From NCBI GenBank assembly GCA_002692965.1, contig NZNC01000001.1:1-64000 (forward strand): a stretch of DNA of 64,000 nt, written 5' to 3'. Source of the DNA: Haliea sp. (lineage in GTDB: Bacteria > Pseudomonadota > Gammaproteobacteria > Pseudomonadales > Halieaceae). A program made the translations under genes and the position numbers. Below the pieces are notes generated by a model. That model saw nothing but the letters and a program-made list of their open reading frames with translations, did no database searches and was not told where the DNA came from. The number at the start of each line of letters is the position of its first letter. The stretch's first letter is position 1. Shown here in pieces: positions 10,101 through 17,948 of the stretch.

Positions 10101-10205
10101 ACGCACGTTGAGTTCACTGGCGGCGCGCAGCCCGAGAACCACCAGGAACAGGCTGACCACGGTGGCCAGCACCGGCTTGCGGATAAACAGGTCGGTAAAT
10201 TTCAT
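7104..10205 (-). CDS. RND efflux transporter, inner-membrane permease (HAE1/AcrB type)
   Basis: A 1033-residue proton-driven RND pump subunit, full length for the AcrB/MexB superfamily. The N-terminal membrane helix (FIRKPVLATVVSLFLVVLGL) is followed by a large periplasmic loop, six helices, a second loop and six more helices. The proton-relay aspartates are D401-D402 in GIVVDDAIIVLENI. The protein lies two bases behind the membrane fusion protein gene, so both form one operon. No outer-membrane channel or regulator is adjacent; an unlinked TolC would be needed. The substrates cannot be told from sequence. Confidence 0.95.
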   Translation of the reverse strand: MKFTDLFIRKPVLATVVSLFLVVLGLRAASELNVREYPMIENAVITVSTAYIGADAELIKGFITTPLEQEIATAENIDYLTSDSTDGLSTISAYVRNDADPDEVLTQVVTKVNKLRNELPREAEDPVINLSVGQQVGTMYISFTSDQLPTNRVADYVKREVEPKLSTLPGVLRAKAETFAVFAMRIWLDQERMTALGMTASDVGAALRANNVLSAVGGTKGSMIKVSYKAGTDLNSVEEFERLVLREDGGTIVRLGDIAEVELGNESYDASSMFIDEEAVFIQIDVAPDANALDVIARVREVYEGVIDPRLPEGIDGNINYDATVYIENAISDVQATIIEAMLIVIVVIFLFLGSMRSVLIPAVAVPLSLIGGLFLMQLMGFSINLLTLLAFVLAIGIVVDDAIIVLENIHRHIEHGMEPMDAALKGARELAWPIVAMTTTLVAVYLPIGFIGGLTGTLFTEFAFTLAGSVLISGIVALTLSPMMCARMLRRDAGDSSNRLEHWLDQRFESLRRVYQRDLDRVLDDRAGVLVFGAIILASCYFLFLRAPSELAPAEDLGLIFYPADSDPYVTLEYIEAFSAEIGRITRETPEIDVNFLFNGMSPGSAGASNGAFGGFIFKPWSERERSSEEVLQQDILPRVKSIAGLQVNALNPSPLPTSGFMPVEFVITTTLDFNILYEDAQEVLRRARESGKFIFIDQNLQIDMPRERVHIDRDKAALLGVDMQTLSADMAVLLSGGYVNRFSMNNRSYEVIPQVRRQQRLEPADLMNYYTRTRSGDLVPLSTLVTLEREVVPRSLKGFQQLNAATFNGIPRPGVALGDALETLEQIADEVLSREYSVDYGGESRQFVTEGSSLLMTFFFALLLIYLVLAAQFESFRDPIIMLVTVPMSVSGALLCLNALSIFQVTGATLNIYTQVGLVTLIGVISKHGILIVEFANRLQEEGMAKREAIEEAASVRLRPVLMTTAALVIAMVPLLLASGPGASARFSMGLVIASGMTIGTLFTLYVLPAVYLYLGRDVAAQSAAGETAAT

Positions 10206-10207
10206 GG

Positions 10208-11335
10208 TCAGCCGTTATCCGGTTGCGGGGTCAGACTGGAGGCAGGCTGAATGCTGTTGTTGATGTTCACCGGCATACCGCTGTCCAGCTTCAGCAGACC
10301 ACTGCTGGCAACCACCTCACCCGGGTCCAGGCCTTCTTCAACCGAAATCATGTCACCGCGTGCCTGCCCCAGGGTCACGAAACGCTGGGAAACCGTCTTG
10401 CTCCCGTCCTTGTCCTGTACCACATAGACGGAATTGCCATAGGGACGGTAGGCAATGGCGGTGCGCGGCACGATCACCCGCTCCATCTGCAGCCCGATGG
10501 GCAGCTTCAGCCGGGCAAACATGCCCGGCCGCAGCAGTTCGTCGCGATTGGCCAGGGTTGCCTGCACGGTGAAATTGCGGGTATTCGGGTTGACTACCGG
10601 GGAGATCGCCGTCACTTCGCCCTCGAAGGTACTGCCATCCAGGGCTTCCAGGCGGGCCTCCACGGACATCCCTTGCTCCACCTGCTGGCTCAGCTGCTCG
10701 GGCAGGGTAAAATTGACATAGAGCTGGTCCAGGGCCTGCAACTCGATGATCGGGTCGCCCGCCTGGACATAGTCACCCACGTTGTAGCGGCGGATACCCA
10801 GCCGGCCGGCATAGGGGGCCCGCAGGGATTTCTGTTCGATGCGCGCCTTCTGCGCTTCCACCCGGGCCCGGGCCTGCTCCAGCTGGCTGGCGCGCTGGTC
10901 GAGCTCCGCCTCGGAAATATTGCGCTGCGCCACCAGGCTGTTGGCCCGGCGCAGCTCCAGTTCGGCCAGGTCGCGGGCTGCCTCGAGCGCCGCCAGCTCG
11001 GCGCGGTCGGGGGCTGAATCCAGGGTGAGAATGACGGCCCCGGCTTCCACCTGCGCCCCGTTGTCGAAGTGGATCGCTTCCACCGTGCCGGGCACTTCCG
11101 TGGCCAGTTCCGCGCCGCGAATGGCCACCAGGGTCCCCACCGAGTCCACCGCGTCGCGCCACAGGGCCGTGCCCGCTTCCGCCGTGGTGATAGTGGCGGG
11201 TTCCACGGGCATGTTGTCCATGAACTCGTTCATTTTGATGCTGCCGTACCATTGCATGCCCAGCACGCCCCCGAACACCAGCAGCGTGAAGATCAGCATC
11301 AGCCACATGCGCTTGCCGAACAGAACTTTCTTCAT
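10208..11335 (-). CDS. RND efflux membrane fusion protein
   Basis: A 375-residue periplasmic adaptor (HlyD/AcrA family). Residues about 8-28 are a single N-terminal transmembrane anchor rather than a lipobox. Then come a lipoyl half-motif (TEVPGTVEAIHFDNGAQVEA), a Leu/Glu/Arg-rich alpha-hairpin (about 105-165), the second lipoyl half (APYAGRLGIRRYNVGDYVQAG), a beta-barrel and a membrane-proximal domain. The ATG at 11335 is chosen because the membrane anchor starts there; a longer in-frame reading to 11533 adds 66 unconvincing residues. The pump gene follows directly. Confidence 0.93.
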   Translation of the reverse strand: MKKVLFGKRMWLMLIFTLLVFGGVLGMQWYGSIKMNEFMDNMPVEPATITTAEAGTALWRDAVDSVGTLVAIRGAELATEVPGTVEAIHFDNGAQVEAGAVILTLDSAPDRAELAALEAARDLAELELRRANSLVAQRNISEAELDQRASQLEQARARVEAQKARIEQKSLRAPYAGRLGIRRYNVGDYVQAGDPIIELQALDQLYVNFTLPEQLSQQVEQGMSVEARLEALDGSTFEGEVTAISPVVNPNTRNFTVQATLANRDELLRPGMFARLKLPIGLQMERVIVPRTAIAYRPYGNSVYVVQDKDGSKTVSQRFVTLGQARGDMISVEEGLDPGEVVASSGLLKLDSGMPVNINNSIQPASSLTPQPDNG

Positions 11336-11442
11336 AGAGTCTCGTTTCCCGTGATCCATCGGAAGGGGCCGGGCGAAGCGCAGCGGATACGCGCTGGTGC
11401 CGCGGGCAAAGCCCCCTGACTGCCACACATGGCGAAAGCGAA

Positions 11443-11471
11443 ATGATACGCCCCCGTCCACGGGGGTGAAA
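11443..11471 (-). promoter_or_regulatory. candidate promoter of the RND operon with operator-like palindrome
   Basis: Minus-strand TTTCAC (11466-11471), 17 bases, TATCAT (11443-11448). The spacer contains a perfect 16-base palindrome, CCCCCGT-CC-ACGGGGG (11451-11466), which is where a repressor or MerR-like activator would bind. The rest of the 309-base gap 11336-11644 to the divergent Anbu gene shows nothing else I recognise. Confidence 0.35.
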
Positions 11472-11644
11472 CCGGCAGAGACCGTGAATTTGCGGTCATA
11501 CGCACGCTTTGCGGCCCGCCTAGCCACCGGCACTGACCCGCGGCAGTTGGACGGGGGTGGGCTTACAGTGGCATTCCGGCAGGCCTCGCAGTATGCTTGC
11601 CCGCCACCACTGCTGTTACAACGGCCCAGCCCGGAAAACCCTCA

Positions 11645-12394
11645 ATGACCTACTGCCTCGCCATCGCCGTGGAAGACGGCCTGGTCTTCTGCTCCGACTC
11701 CCGCACCAACGCCGGCCCCGATCGCGTCAGCACCTACAGCAAGATGCACCGCTTCTCGGTCGCCTACGATCGTTCCCTGGTCTTGCTGAGCGCGGGGAAC
11801 CTGGCCACCAGCCAGGCGGTAGTGGCGCAGATTCAACGGGATCTGGAGGAGGACGCCGAGTTCAACATCCTCAAGGCGCGCTACGTCGCGGACGTGGCAG
11901 ACTACGTGGGGGAGCTGAATGTGCGCGAGCAGCAGAAATACAGTGGCAACAGTGCGCCGGGGGCCGGCTTCAACGCCGCGGCGACCTTTATCCTTGGGGG
12001 GCAGATCAAGGGTCACCCACCGGCCCTGTACCTGGTCTACCCCGAGGGCAACCACATTACCGTCTCAGAGATCTACCCCTACCTCCAGATCGGCGAAACC
12101 AAGTACGGCAAACCCATCCTGGACCGCATCATCCGCCCGGACACGCCCCACGAAACCGCGATGCGCTGCGCACTGGTCTCGATGGACTCCACCACCCGCT
12201 CCAATGCCACCGTTGGGCCGCCCCTGGAGTGCCTGTTCTACCGGCGGGACAGCCTGAAGCCCTTCGAGCGCTATTTCAGCCTGGAGGAGCACCACCCCTA
12301 CCTGGCGGAACTGCGCCAGTCCTGGGACGACAACATCCGCGACGCCTTCAATCGCCTGCCTTCGCTGGAGACAGTGTTCTCAGACGCGCCATGA
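11645..12394 (+). CDS. Anbu, proteasome-like N-terminal nucleophile peptidase
   Basis: A 249-residue protein of the Anbu (bacterial ancestral beta subunit) family, related to HslV and proteasome beta subunits and able to form open ring or helical assemblies. After removal of Met, Thr1 (TYCLAIAVEDG) would be the nucleophile; D17 (FCSDSRTNAG) and K32 (YSKMHRF) sit where the proteasome triad expects Asp17 and Lys33. The ATG at 11645 is the only start that exposes Thr1; upstream in-frame ATGs would block it. The 3' end overlaps the convergent metallopeptidase gene by 47 bases. Substrates of Anbu are not known. Confidence 0.92.
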   Translation: MTYCLAIAVEDGLVFCSDSRTNAGPDRVSTYSKMHRFSVAYDRSLVLLSAGNLATSQAVVAQIQRDLEEDAEFNILKARYVADVADYVGELNVREQQKYSGNSAPGAGFNAAATFILGGQIKGHPPALYLVYPEGNHITVSEIYPYLQIGETKYGKPILDRIIRPDTPHETAMRCALVSMDSTTRSNATVGPPLECLFYRRDSLKPFERYFSLEEHHPYLAELRQSWDDNIRDAFNRLPSLETVFSDAP

Positions 12395-13391
12395 TCTGTT
12401 CCACGAAGGCCAGCTTGTCGGCCACCTGGCTGTTGATCACGAAAGGGTAGGCGTCCCCGCGCCCGACACTGCGGTTCAGTTCGTTCAGTGTGACACTCAG
12501 GTCCCGCCACAGGTTGATTCGCTCGGCAATCGGCCGCGCCGGCGTATCCTGGGGGACCAGACCGTAGGCCGCGGCGGTTTCCAGGGCGTCGTGGATATGC
12601 AGGTAATGGCCCCAGGTCTCCGCCCAATCCTCGGTCGGGTGAACGCTGGCATAGGCGCTGATGTAGTGACGCCGCCAGTGCTCCGGTGGCCCCTGACTGT
12701 AGTGCAGGGAGAGGGCCGATGCGTAGTCGCGACTGTCGTCGCCAAACACCTGGCGGAAAGCGGCGCGTAGTGCCGCATCGGGGTCGAGACGCGACCAGTA
12801 GTAGTGGCCGGACTCGTGGCGCAGGTGCCCAAGCACCGTGCGGTAGTTCTCGTTCATCTCCTCGCGCACGGCGGTACGCGCCACGTCGTCGGCTTCCAGT
12901 GTGTTGATGGTGATAACGCCCCCCAGGAAGCCGGTACTGGCGAAGGTCTCGGCGTACTCCTCCCGGCTGCGCCCGTCCTCCAGGAAGTCCAGCAGAAGTC
13001 CGTGGCGGGGGTCGCGCCAGCCATCCACCAGCGGCAAACCCAGCGTCAAGAGGGTATAGAACAGCCGCTTCTTGCCCTGTTCGAGGACCCACCAGCGATG
13101 CAGGTTACCCGGCAACGACAGGTTGGGAATGACGCGATTGAACTGGCAGGCAAAACACAGGGGGTGTCCCGAGTCCTCGGCACACAGCCAGTTGCAGACC
13201 TGCCAGCGCTCGCCATTATCGCAGAAGCGGAGGGGGCGGCCGGCACTGTCGGCCCAGCCCCCATCCGGCTCAGGATACACCGCCCGCATGCACAGGCTGT
13301 CGGGATCGAAGCCCAAGCGCGCCCCGCAATGCAGGCATTCGCGGCTCTCGAAGAAGGCCTGGGTTCCACAGTCGCAGTAGTGGCGTTTCAC
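12348..13391 (-). CDS. zinc-ribbon putative metallopeptidase (Peptidase_Mx type)
   Basis: A 347-residue protein. The N-terminus holds a zinc-ribbon (C6, C8, C19, C22) and a second Cys-rich stretch at about 57-82. A gluzincin-like active site follows: HESGH at about 192-196 and acidic residues in HPTEDWAETW (about 241-250), a pattern of the putative zinc-binding metallopeptidase family. It starts with GTG; GTGA overlaps the stop of the alpha-E gene, so it is the third, translationally coupled gene of the operon. In many genomes a transglutaminase-like protein sits in this position of the Anbu neighbourhood. Peptidase activity is inferred only. Confidence 0.85.
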   Translation of the reverse strand: MKRHYCDCGTQAFFESRECLHCGARLGFDPDSLCMRAVYPEPDGGWADSAGRPLRFCDNGERWQVCNWLCAEDSGHPLCFACQFNRVIPNLSLPGNLHRWWVLEQGKKRLFYTLLTLGLPLVDGWRDPRHGLLLDFLEDGRSREEYAETFASTGFLGGVITINTLEADDVARTAVREEMNENYRTVLGHLRHESGHYYWSRLDPDAALRAAFRQVFGDDSRDYASALSLHYSQGPPEHWRRHYISAYASVHPTEDWAETWGHYLHIHDALETAAAYGLVPQDTPARPIAERINLWRDLSVTLNELNRSVGRGDAYPFVINSQVADKLAFVEQIMARLRTLSPAKAGD

Positions 13392-14326
13392 TGTGGTCTG
13401 ACCCGGAACCAGGTCTCGCTCAGCGCGGCGTGCAGTTCGCCCAGGAGCCCCTGGAACTGGTCGATGTAGCGCTGCAGTTGCGTCGGGCTCATCTGCTCCA
13501 CATTCAGCCGCGCCAGCTTGCGGCGGGCCCGCTCCACCACCGCAAGCGCCGCCTGGGGCTCGTGCAGTGGGCGTATCTCCTCGCGGATACCGCGCAAACA
13601 GAAATCCACCGACCGCGGCAGACAGGGCTCACGAAAGACAAAGGTAATTGCCTGCTCGGCGTCCACCACTGGCGCAATCATGCGGCGGTAGGCACCCAGG
13701 GCGGAGAGCGACTGCAGCAGCGCACTCCACAGCGGTGGCTGCAGGGCGAGAGAATGCGGGTCCCGACCCAGCAGTTCGCGTACCCCGACGTCGATCAAAC
13801 GCGTAGTCATGTCGCAGCGCTCCAGCAGCTGGCCCAGCTTGAGAAAGCGATAGGCGTGGTCCCTCGGCAGGGTGGACGCCAGCAGGCCATTGATCAACTG
13901 GCAGCGATTGACCACTTCCTCCAGGTACTGCTGGCGCTGCCGACGGCCCACGGATCGCTCCGCGGCCTCCTCGGCATAGAGGTGCAACTCGTTGACCAGC
14001 TCCCAGGTATCCTCGGGCAACACATCCCGCGTGGTGCGCACGTTTTCCCGCGCCCAGCGCAGAGCGTGGGGAATAGACGAGGGGCTATCGCCATCCGCAA
14101 TCAGGAAGCGCAGGACATTCTGCTCCGACGGCACGCGGAAACGCGTGTAGAACTGCGCTTCGGCATCCAGGATGCGCACCAGGATATCCCAGCCGGGCTC
14201 GTTACCCCGGGGCAGGTCCATGATCAGGTGATTGTAGGCGGCGATCAGCCGCGCGGTATCCTCGGCGCGCTCCAGGTACCGGGTGGTCCAGTAGAGGCGC
14301 TCGGCCACCCGCGAGAGCATGGTCAT
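13388..14326 (-). CDS. alpha-E domain-containing protein
   Basis: A 312-residue, nearly all alpha-helical protein of the alpha-E family (MLSRVAERLYWTTRYLERAEDTAR at the start, quoted here only as key residues: R-YW-RYLERAE). The family is conserved next to circularly permuted ATP-grasp genes and is thought to act with them in an amide-ligation reaction; no catalytic residues are defined. It overlaps the ATP-grasp gene by ATGA and the metallopeptidase gene by GTGA, so the three gene products are probably made in fixed ratio. Confidence 0.9.
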   Translation of the reverse strand: MTMLSRVAERLYWTTRYLERAEDTARLIAAYNHLIMDLPRGNEPGWDILVRILDAEAQFYTRFRVPSEQNVLRFLIADGDSPSSIPHALRWARENVRTTRDVLPEDTWELVNELHLYAEEAAERSVGRRQRQQYLEEVVNRCQLINGLLASTLPRDHAYRFLKLGQLLERCDMTTRLIDVGVRELLGRDPHSLALQPPLWSALLQSLSALGAYRRMIAPVVDAEQAITFVFREPCLPRSVDFCLRGIREEIRPLHEPQAALAVVERARRKLARLNVEQMSPTQLQRYIDQFQGLLGELHAALSETWFRVRPQ

Positions 14327-15657
14327 ACCCGGCCCTCCACAATCCAGGTGTCCTTGCTGCCGCCCCCCTGGGAGGAATTGACCACCAGGGAACCGCGCAC
14401 CAGCGCCACCCGGGTAAGCCCTCCGGGAGTTACCCAGGTCTCCCTACCCTGGAGAATGAAGGGGCGCAGGTCCAGGTGTCGCGCCTCGACACTGCCGTCG
14501 ATAAAGGTTGGCGCGGTGGACAGCGAGAGGGTTGGCTGAGCAATGTAGTTGCGCGGATTCTCTTCGATCAGGCGGGCGAAACGGCGGCGTGTCGCGGCGC
14601 TGGCATGGGGGCCCACCATGATGCCGTAGCCGCCGGACTCGTTGACCGGTTTCACCACCAGCTGATCGAGGTGCCGCAGCACGTGCTCCCGGTCCGCCTC
14701 GCGCTGGCAGAGCCAGGTGGGCACACTGGCGACTTTCGGCTCCTCGCCGAGATAATAGCGAATCATCTCCGGCACGAAGGCGTAGATCGCCTTGTCGTCC
14801 GCCACTCCGCTCCCGGGCGCGTTGGCAATTGCCACCTTGCCTGCGCGCCAGGCGCGCATCAGGCCGGGCACCCCGAGCATCGAATCCGCGCGGAAGGCTT
14901 CGGGGTCCATGAAATCCTCGTCGATCCGACGATAGATCACATCCACCCGCACCGGCCCGTCCACCGTGAGCATGCTGACCACATCGTCGTCCCCGACCAC
15001 CAGGTCGCTGCCCTCCACCAGCTCCGCCCCCATGCCCTGGGCCAGGAAGGCGTGTTCGAAATAGGCCGAGTTGTAGATGCCCGGTGTGAGCACCACGATA
15101 CAGGGGCGCTTGCGCTCCCGCGGCGAGAGGGAGGCGAGGGTCGCGTAGAGTCGCGAGGGGTAGTCGTCCACCGGCAGAATGCTGTAGTTCTCGAACAGCT
15201 CCGGCAGCACACGCTTGGTGATCTCGCGGTTCTCCACCATGTAGGAGACCCCGGAGGGCACCCGCAGGTTGTCCTCAAGGACGTAGAAGCGGCCATCCGC
15301 ATCGCGCACCAGGTCGGAACCGCAAATGTGTGCCCAGACGCCATAGCGCGGCGACATGCCGGCACAGGGAGCCTTATAGTTGGGCGACTCCAGCACCAGC
15401 TCCGCGGGCAGCACACCGTCGGCGAGGATGCGCTGGCGATTGTAGATGTCGTCGATAAAGGCGTTGAGGGCGCGGCTGCGCTGGGCCAGTCCCGCGCTGA
15501 CCTGCTGCCACTGGCGCGCGGAAATGACCCGGGGAATGATATCGAAGGGCCAGGCACGGTCGATGTTCGCACCCTCGCTATAGACCGTGAAGGTGATCCC
15601 CATTTCGCGAATGGCCAGTTCGGCCGCCGCCAGCGCCAGCAGGGCGCTGCACTGCAT
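14323..15657 (-). CDS. circularly permuted ATP-grasp type 2 protein, short N-terminus
   Basis: A 444-residue ATP-grasp protein of the circularly permuted type, expected to join a carboxylate to an amine using ATP. Conserved blocks are ELAIREMGITFTVY, FDIIPRVI, ENYKAPC-like SPNYKAPCAGM, YVLEDNLRVPSGVSYM, VIYRRIDEDF, LVVKPVNESGGYGI and RPFILQG. Family members usually have about 30-50 residues before the AELAIREMGI block; here only about 12 precede it and no in-frame start exists further up. The upstream frame codes for unconvincing sequence, so the N-terminus may be truncated or frameshifted. First gene of the alpha-E/metallopeptidase operon; 92 bases separate it from the divergent oxidoreductase gene. 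Confidence 0.88.
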   Translation of the reverse strand: MQCSALLALAAAELAIREMGITFTVYSEGANIDRAWPFDIIPRVISARQWQQVSAGLAQRSRALNAFIDDIYNRQRILADGVLPAELVLESPNYKAPCAGMSPRYGVWAHICGSDLVRDADGRFYVLEDNLRVPSGVSYMVENREITKRVLPELFENYSILPVDDYPSRLYATLASLSPRERKRPCIVVLTPGIYNSAYFEHAFLAQGMGAELVEGSDLVVGDDDVVSMLTVDGPVRVDVIYRRIDEDFMDPEAFRADSMLGVPGLMRAWRAGKVAIANAPGSGVADDKAIYAFVPEMIRYYLGEEPKVASVPTWLCQREADREHVLRHLDQLVVKPVNESGGYGIMVGPHASAATRRRFARLIEENPRNYIAQPTLSLSTAPTFIDGSVEARHLDLRPFILQGRETWVTPGGLTRVALVRGSLVVNSSQGGGSKDTWIVEGRV

Positions 15658-15749
15658 TGGTTCGGTCGCACCGCGGCGGTGCCACCAGCGTCGCGATGGC
15701 CGCGCAAAGGCAGTAGACTGTGCTGAAACCCTTTAGGGGAAGGCCGCCC

Positions 15750-17915
15750 ATGCCAATAACAACGCACCGCCGGGCCTGCCACCTGTGCGAAGCCATTTGT
15801 GGTCTGGTGATAGAAACCGACGGCGACGAGATTCGCCGTATCAAGGGGGACCCCCAGGATCCGCTGAGCCGGGGACATATCTGTCCCAAGGCGGTGGCGC
15901 TGCAGGACATCCACACGGACCCCGACCGCCTCCGCCGCCCCTTGCGTCGTATCTCGGCCAGGGGGGAGGAACCCCGGTTTGAAGAAATTGACTGGGAGAC
16001 GGCCCTGACACTGGCCGCCGACGGCCTCGCCGACACGGTGTCGCGCCACGGCGTCGACAGCCTGGGGGTCTACCTGGGCAATCCCACCGTGCACAATCTC
16101 GGCATGATGACCCACCAGGGCGCCCTGTTCCGTCTGCTGCGTACCCGCAATCGCTTTTCCGCCACTTCTGTCGACCAACTGCCCCACCACCTCGCCGCCC
16201 TGTGGCTGTTCGGCCACAAGTTCCTGTTGCCGATCCCGGATATCGACCGCAGCCAGTACTTCCTGATGCTCGGGGCCAACCCGATCGCCTCCAACGGCAG
16301 CCTGTGGAGTGTGCCCGATGTTCGCCGCCGCATCCGCGACCTGCAGTCGCGGGGTGGCAGGCTGGTGGTCATCGATCCGCGGCGCACGGAGACCGCCGCC
16401 ATCGCCGACCGGCACCACTTCATTCACCCGGGCAGCGATGCCCTGTTCCTCGCCGCGCTGTTGCACACACTGCTGCGGGAAGAACGCACCGGGCCACGCG
16501 CGCTGGAGGCTCTCACCGAGGGGTTGGAAGCGGTGAGCGAGGCCGTGGCGGACTTCAGCCCCGAGGCGGTGGCGCCCCACACCGGTATTCCGGCACAGGC
16601 CCTGCGCGAGATTGCCCGGGAGTTTGCCGCGGCGGAGGCCGCCATCTGCTACGGACGCATGGGGGTTTCCACGACGCACTTCGGTGCCCTCAACCAGTGG
16701 TTGATCCAGGTCATCAATATCGTCACCGGCAACCTCGACCGCGCCGGCGGTTCCCTGTTCAGCTCGCCGGCGGTCGACCAGGTCACCGCGACCGGACCAG
16801 GCGGCTTTGCCCGCAGCCACAGTCGCGTGCGCGGCCTGCCCGAGTTTGATCGGGAACTGCCCGTGGCGGCCCTGGCGGAGGAAATTACCACGCCCGGGGA
16901 GGGCCGGATCCGGGCACTGTTCGTGGGCGCGGGCAACCCGGTGCTGTCCACACCCAATGGCCGCCAGCTCGACCAGGCCCTGGAGCAGCTGGACTGGATG
17001 GTCTGCCTGGACCCCTACCTGAACGAGACCACCTGCCACGCGGACCTGATCCTGCCACCCTGCTCGCCCCTGGAAAGCGGCCACTACGACCTCGCCTTCC
17101 ACCTCAATGCCGTGCGCAACACGGCCCGCTACTCGCCCCCCGTCTTCCCCAAACCGGCGGGCAGCCTGTACGACTGGGAGATTTTCAATGCCCTGGGGGA
17201 GAAAGTAGCCGGCAGGCTGGGACAGGACTGGCAGGCGTGGCCGCCGCCGGAAGACCTGGTTGACCAGGGGCTGCGCCACGGGCCCTATGGCGCGGCCCAG
17301 GGCCATCCTCTGGGCCTCGACCTGGCAACCCTGCGCGAGCATCCGTCGGGGCTGGATCTCGGCCCCCTGCAATCCCAGCTCCCCGGCCGCTTGCGTACCC
17401 CCGACCAACGCATCCACCTGGACCACCCCCTGCCGCTGCAGGATCTGGAACGCTTGCGACAGGAACTGCAGGCCCCCCGGGAGAGCGGCCTGCGTTTGAT
17501 CGGGCGCCGCCACATCCGCTCCAACAACTCCTGGATGCACAACTATCACCGGCTGATAAAGGGGCGGGACCGCTGCACCCTCCTGATGCATCCGCAGGAC
17601 ATGCGCCACCTGCACATCGGCGATGGCCAGGACGTGCGCGTCAGCTCCCGTGTCGGCAGCCTGACAGTGCCGGCGGAAGCCAGCGAGGACATGATGCCGG
17701 GGGTGGTCAGCCTGCCCCACGGCTACGGCCACGGGCGCCGCGGCGTACAATTGGGTATCGCGCAACAGCACGCCGGTGTCAGCTGCAACGACCTTACCGA
17801 CGATCACTGGCTGGACGCACTCTCCGGCAATGCCGCACTCAACGGCGTGGCAGTAAGCGTGGCCCCAGTCACGGATTCGCCAAGCATACCTGGCCCGCTC
17901 GTCGGCATGGAGTAG
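15750..17915 (+). CDS. molybdopterin-dependent oxidoreductase
   Basis: A 721-residue catalytic subunit of the DMSO reductase/formate dehydrogenase superfamily, binding bis-MGD and one [4Fe-4S] cluster. The cluster ligands are C10, C13, C17 and C45 (CHLCEAIC and GHICPK). Cofactor-binding segments YLGNPTVHN, LGANPIASNGS, VVIDPRRTETA and the C-terminal dinucleotide-binding domain (RRHIRSNNSWMHN) follow. No Cys or Sec is visible at the usual formate dehydrogenase metal-ligand position (SVDQLPHH region). There is no Tat signal and no partner subunit, so it is probably a cytoplasmic single-subunit enzyme. Substrate unknown. The ATG at 15750 follows GGGGAAGG. Confidence 0.88.
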   Translation: MPITTHRRACHLCEAICGLVIETDGDEIRRIKGDPQDPLSRGHICPKAVALQDIHTDPDRLRRPLRRISARGEEPRFEEIDWETALTLAADGLADTVSRHGVDSLGVYLGNPTVHNLGMMTHQGALFRLLRTRNRFSATSVDQLPHHLAALWLFGHKFLLPIPDIDRSQYFLMLGANPIASNGSLWSVPDVRRRIRDLQSRGGRLVVIDPRRTETAAIADRHHFIHPGSDALFLAALLHTLLREERTGPRALEALTEGLEAVSEAVADFSPEAVAPHTGIPAQALREIAREFAAAEAAICYGRMGVSTTHFGALNQWLIQVINIVTGNLDRAGGSLFSSPAVDQVTATGPGGFARSHSRVRGLPEFDRELPVAALAEEITTPGEGRIRALFVGAGNPVLSTPNGRQLDQALEQLDWMVCLDPYLNETTCHADLILPPCSPLESGHYDLAFHLNAVRNTARYSPPVFPKPAGSLYDWEIFNALGEKVAGRLGQDWQAWPPPEDLVDQGLRHGPYGAAQGHPLGLDLATLREHPSGLDLGPLQSQLPGRLRTPDQRIHLDHPLPLQDLERLRQELQAPRESGLRLIGRRHIRSNNSWMHNYHRLIKGRDRCTLLMHPQDMRHLHIGDGQDVRVSSRVGSLTVPAEASEDMMPGVVSLPHGYGHGRRGVQLGIAQQHAGVSCNDLTDDHWLDALSGNAALNGVAVSVAPVTDSPSIPGPLVGME

Positions 17916-17948
17916 AATGCAAACATCACACGGCGGGGAGAACCGGCA

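Noticed and set aside
7080-10250. Very long open frame antisense to the RND permease
   Set aside because: High GC and codon structure create long antisense frames; the composition is Gln/His/Arg-rich and unlike real proteins, and the sense strand encodes an intact pump.
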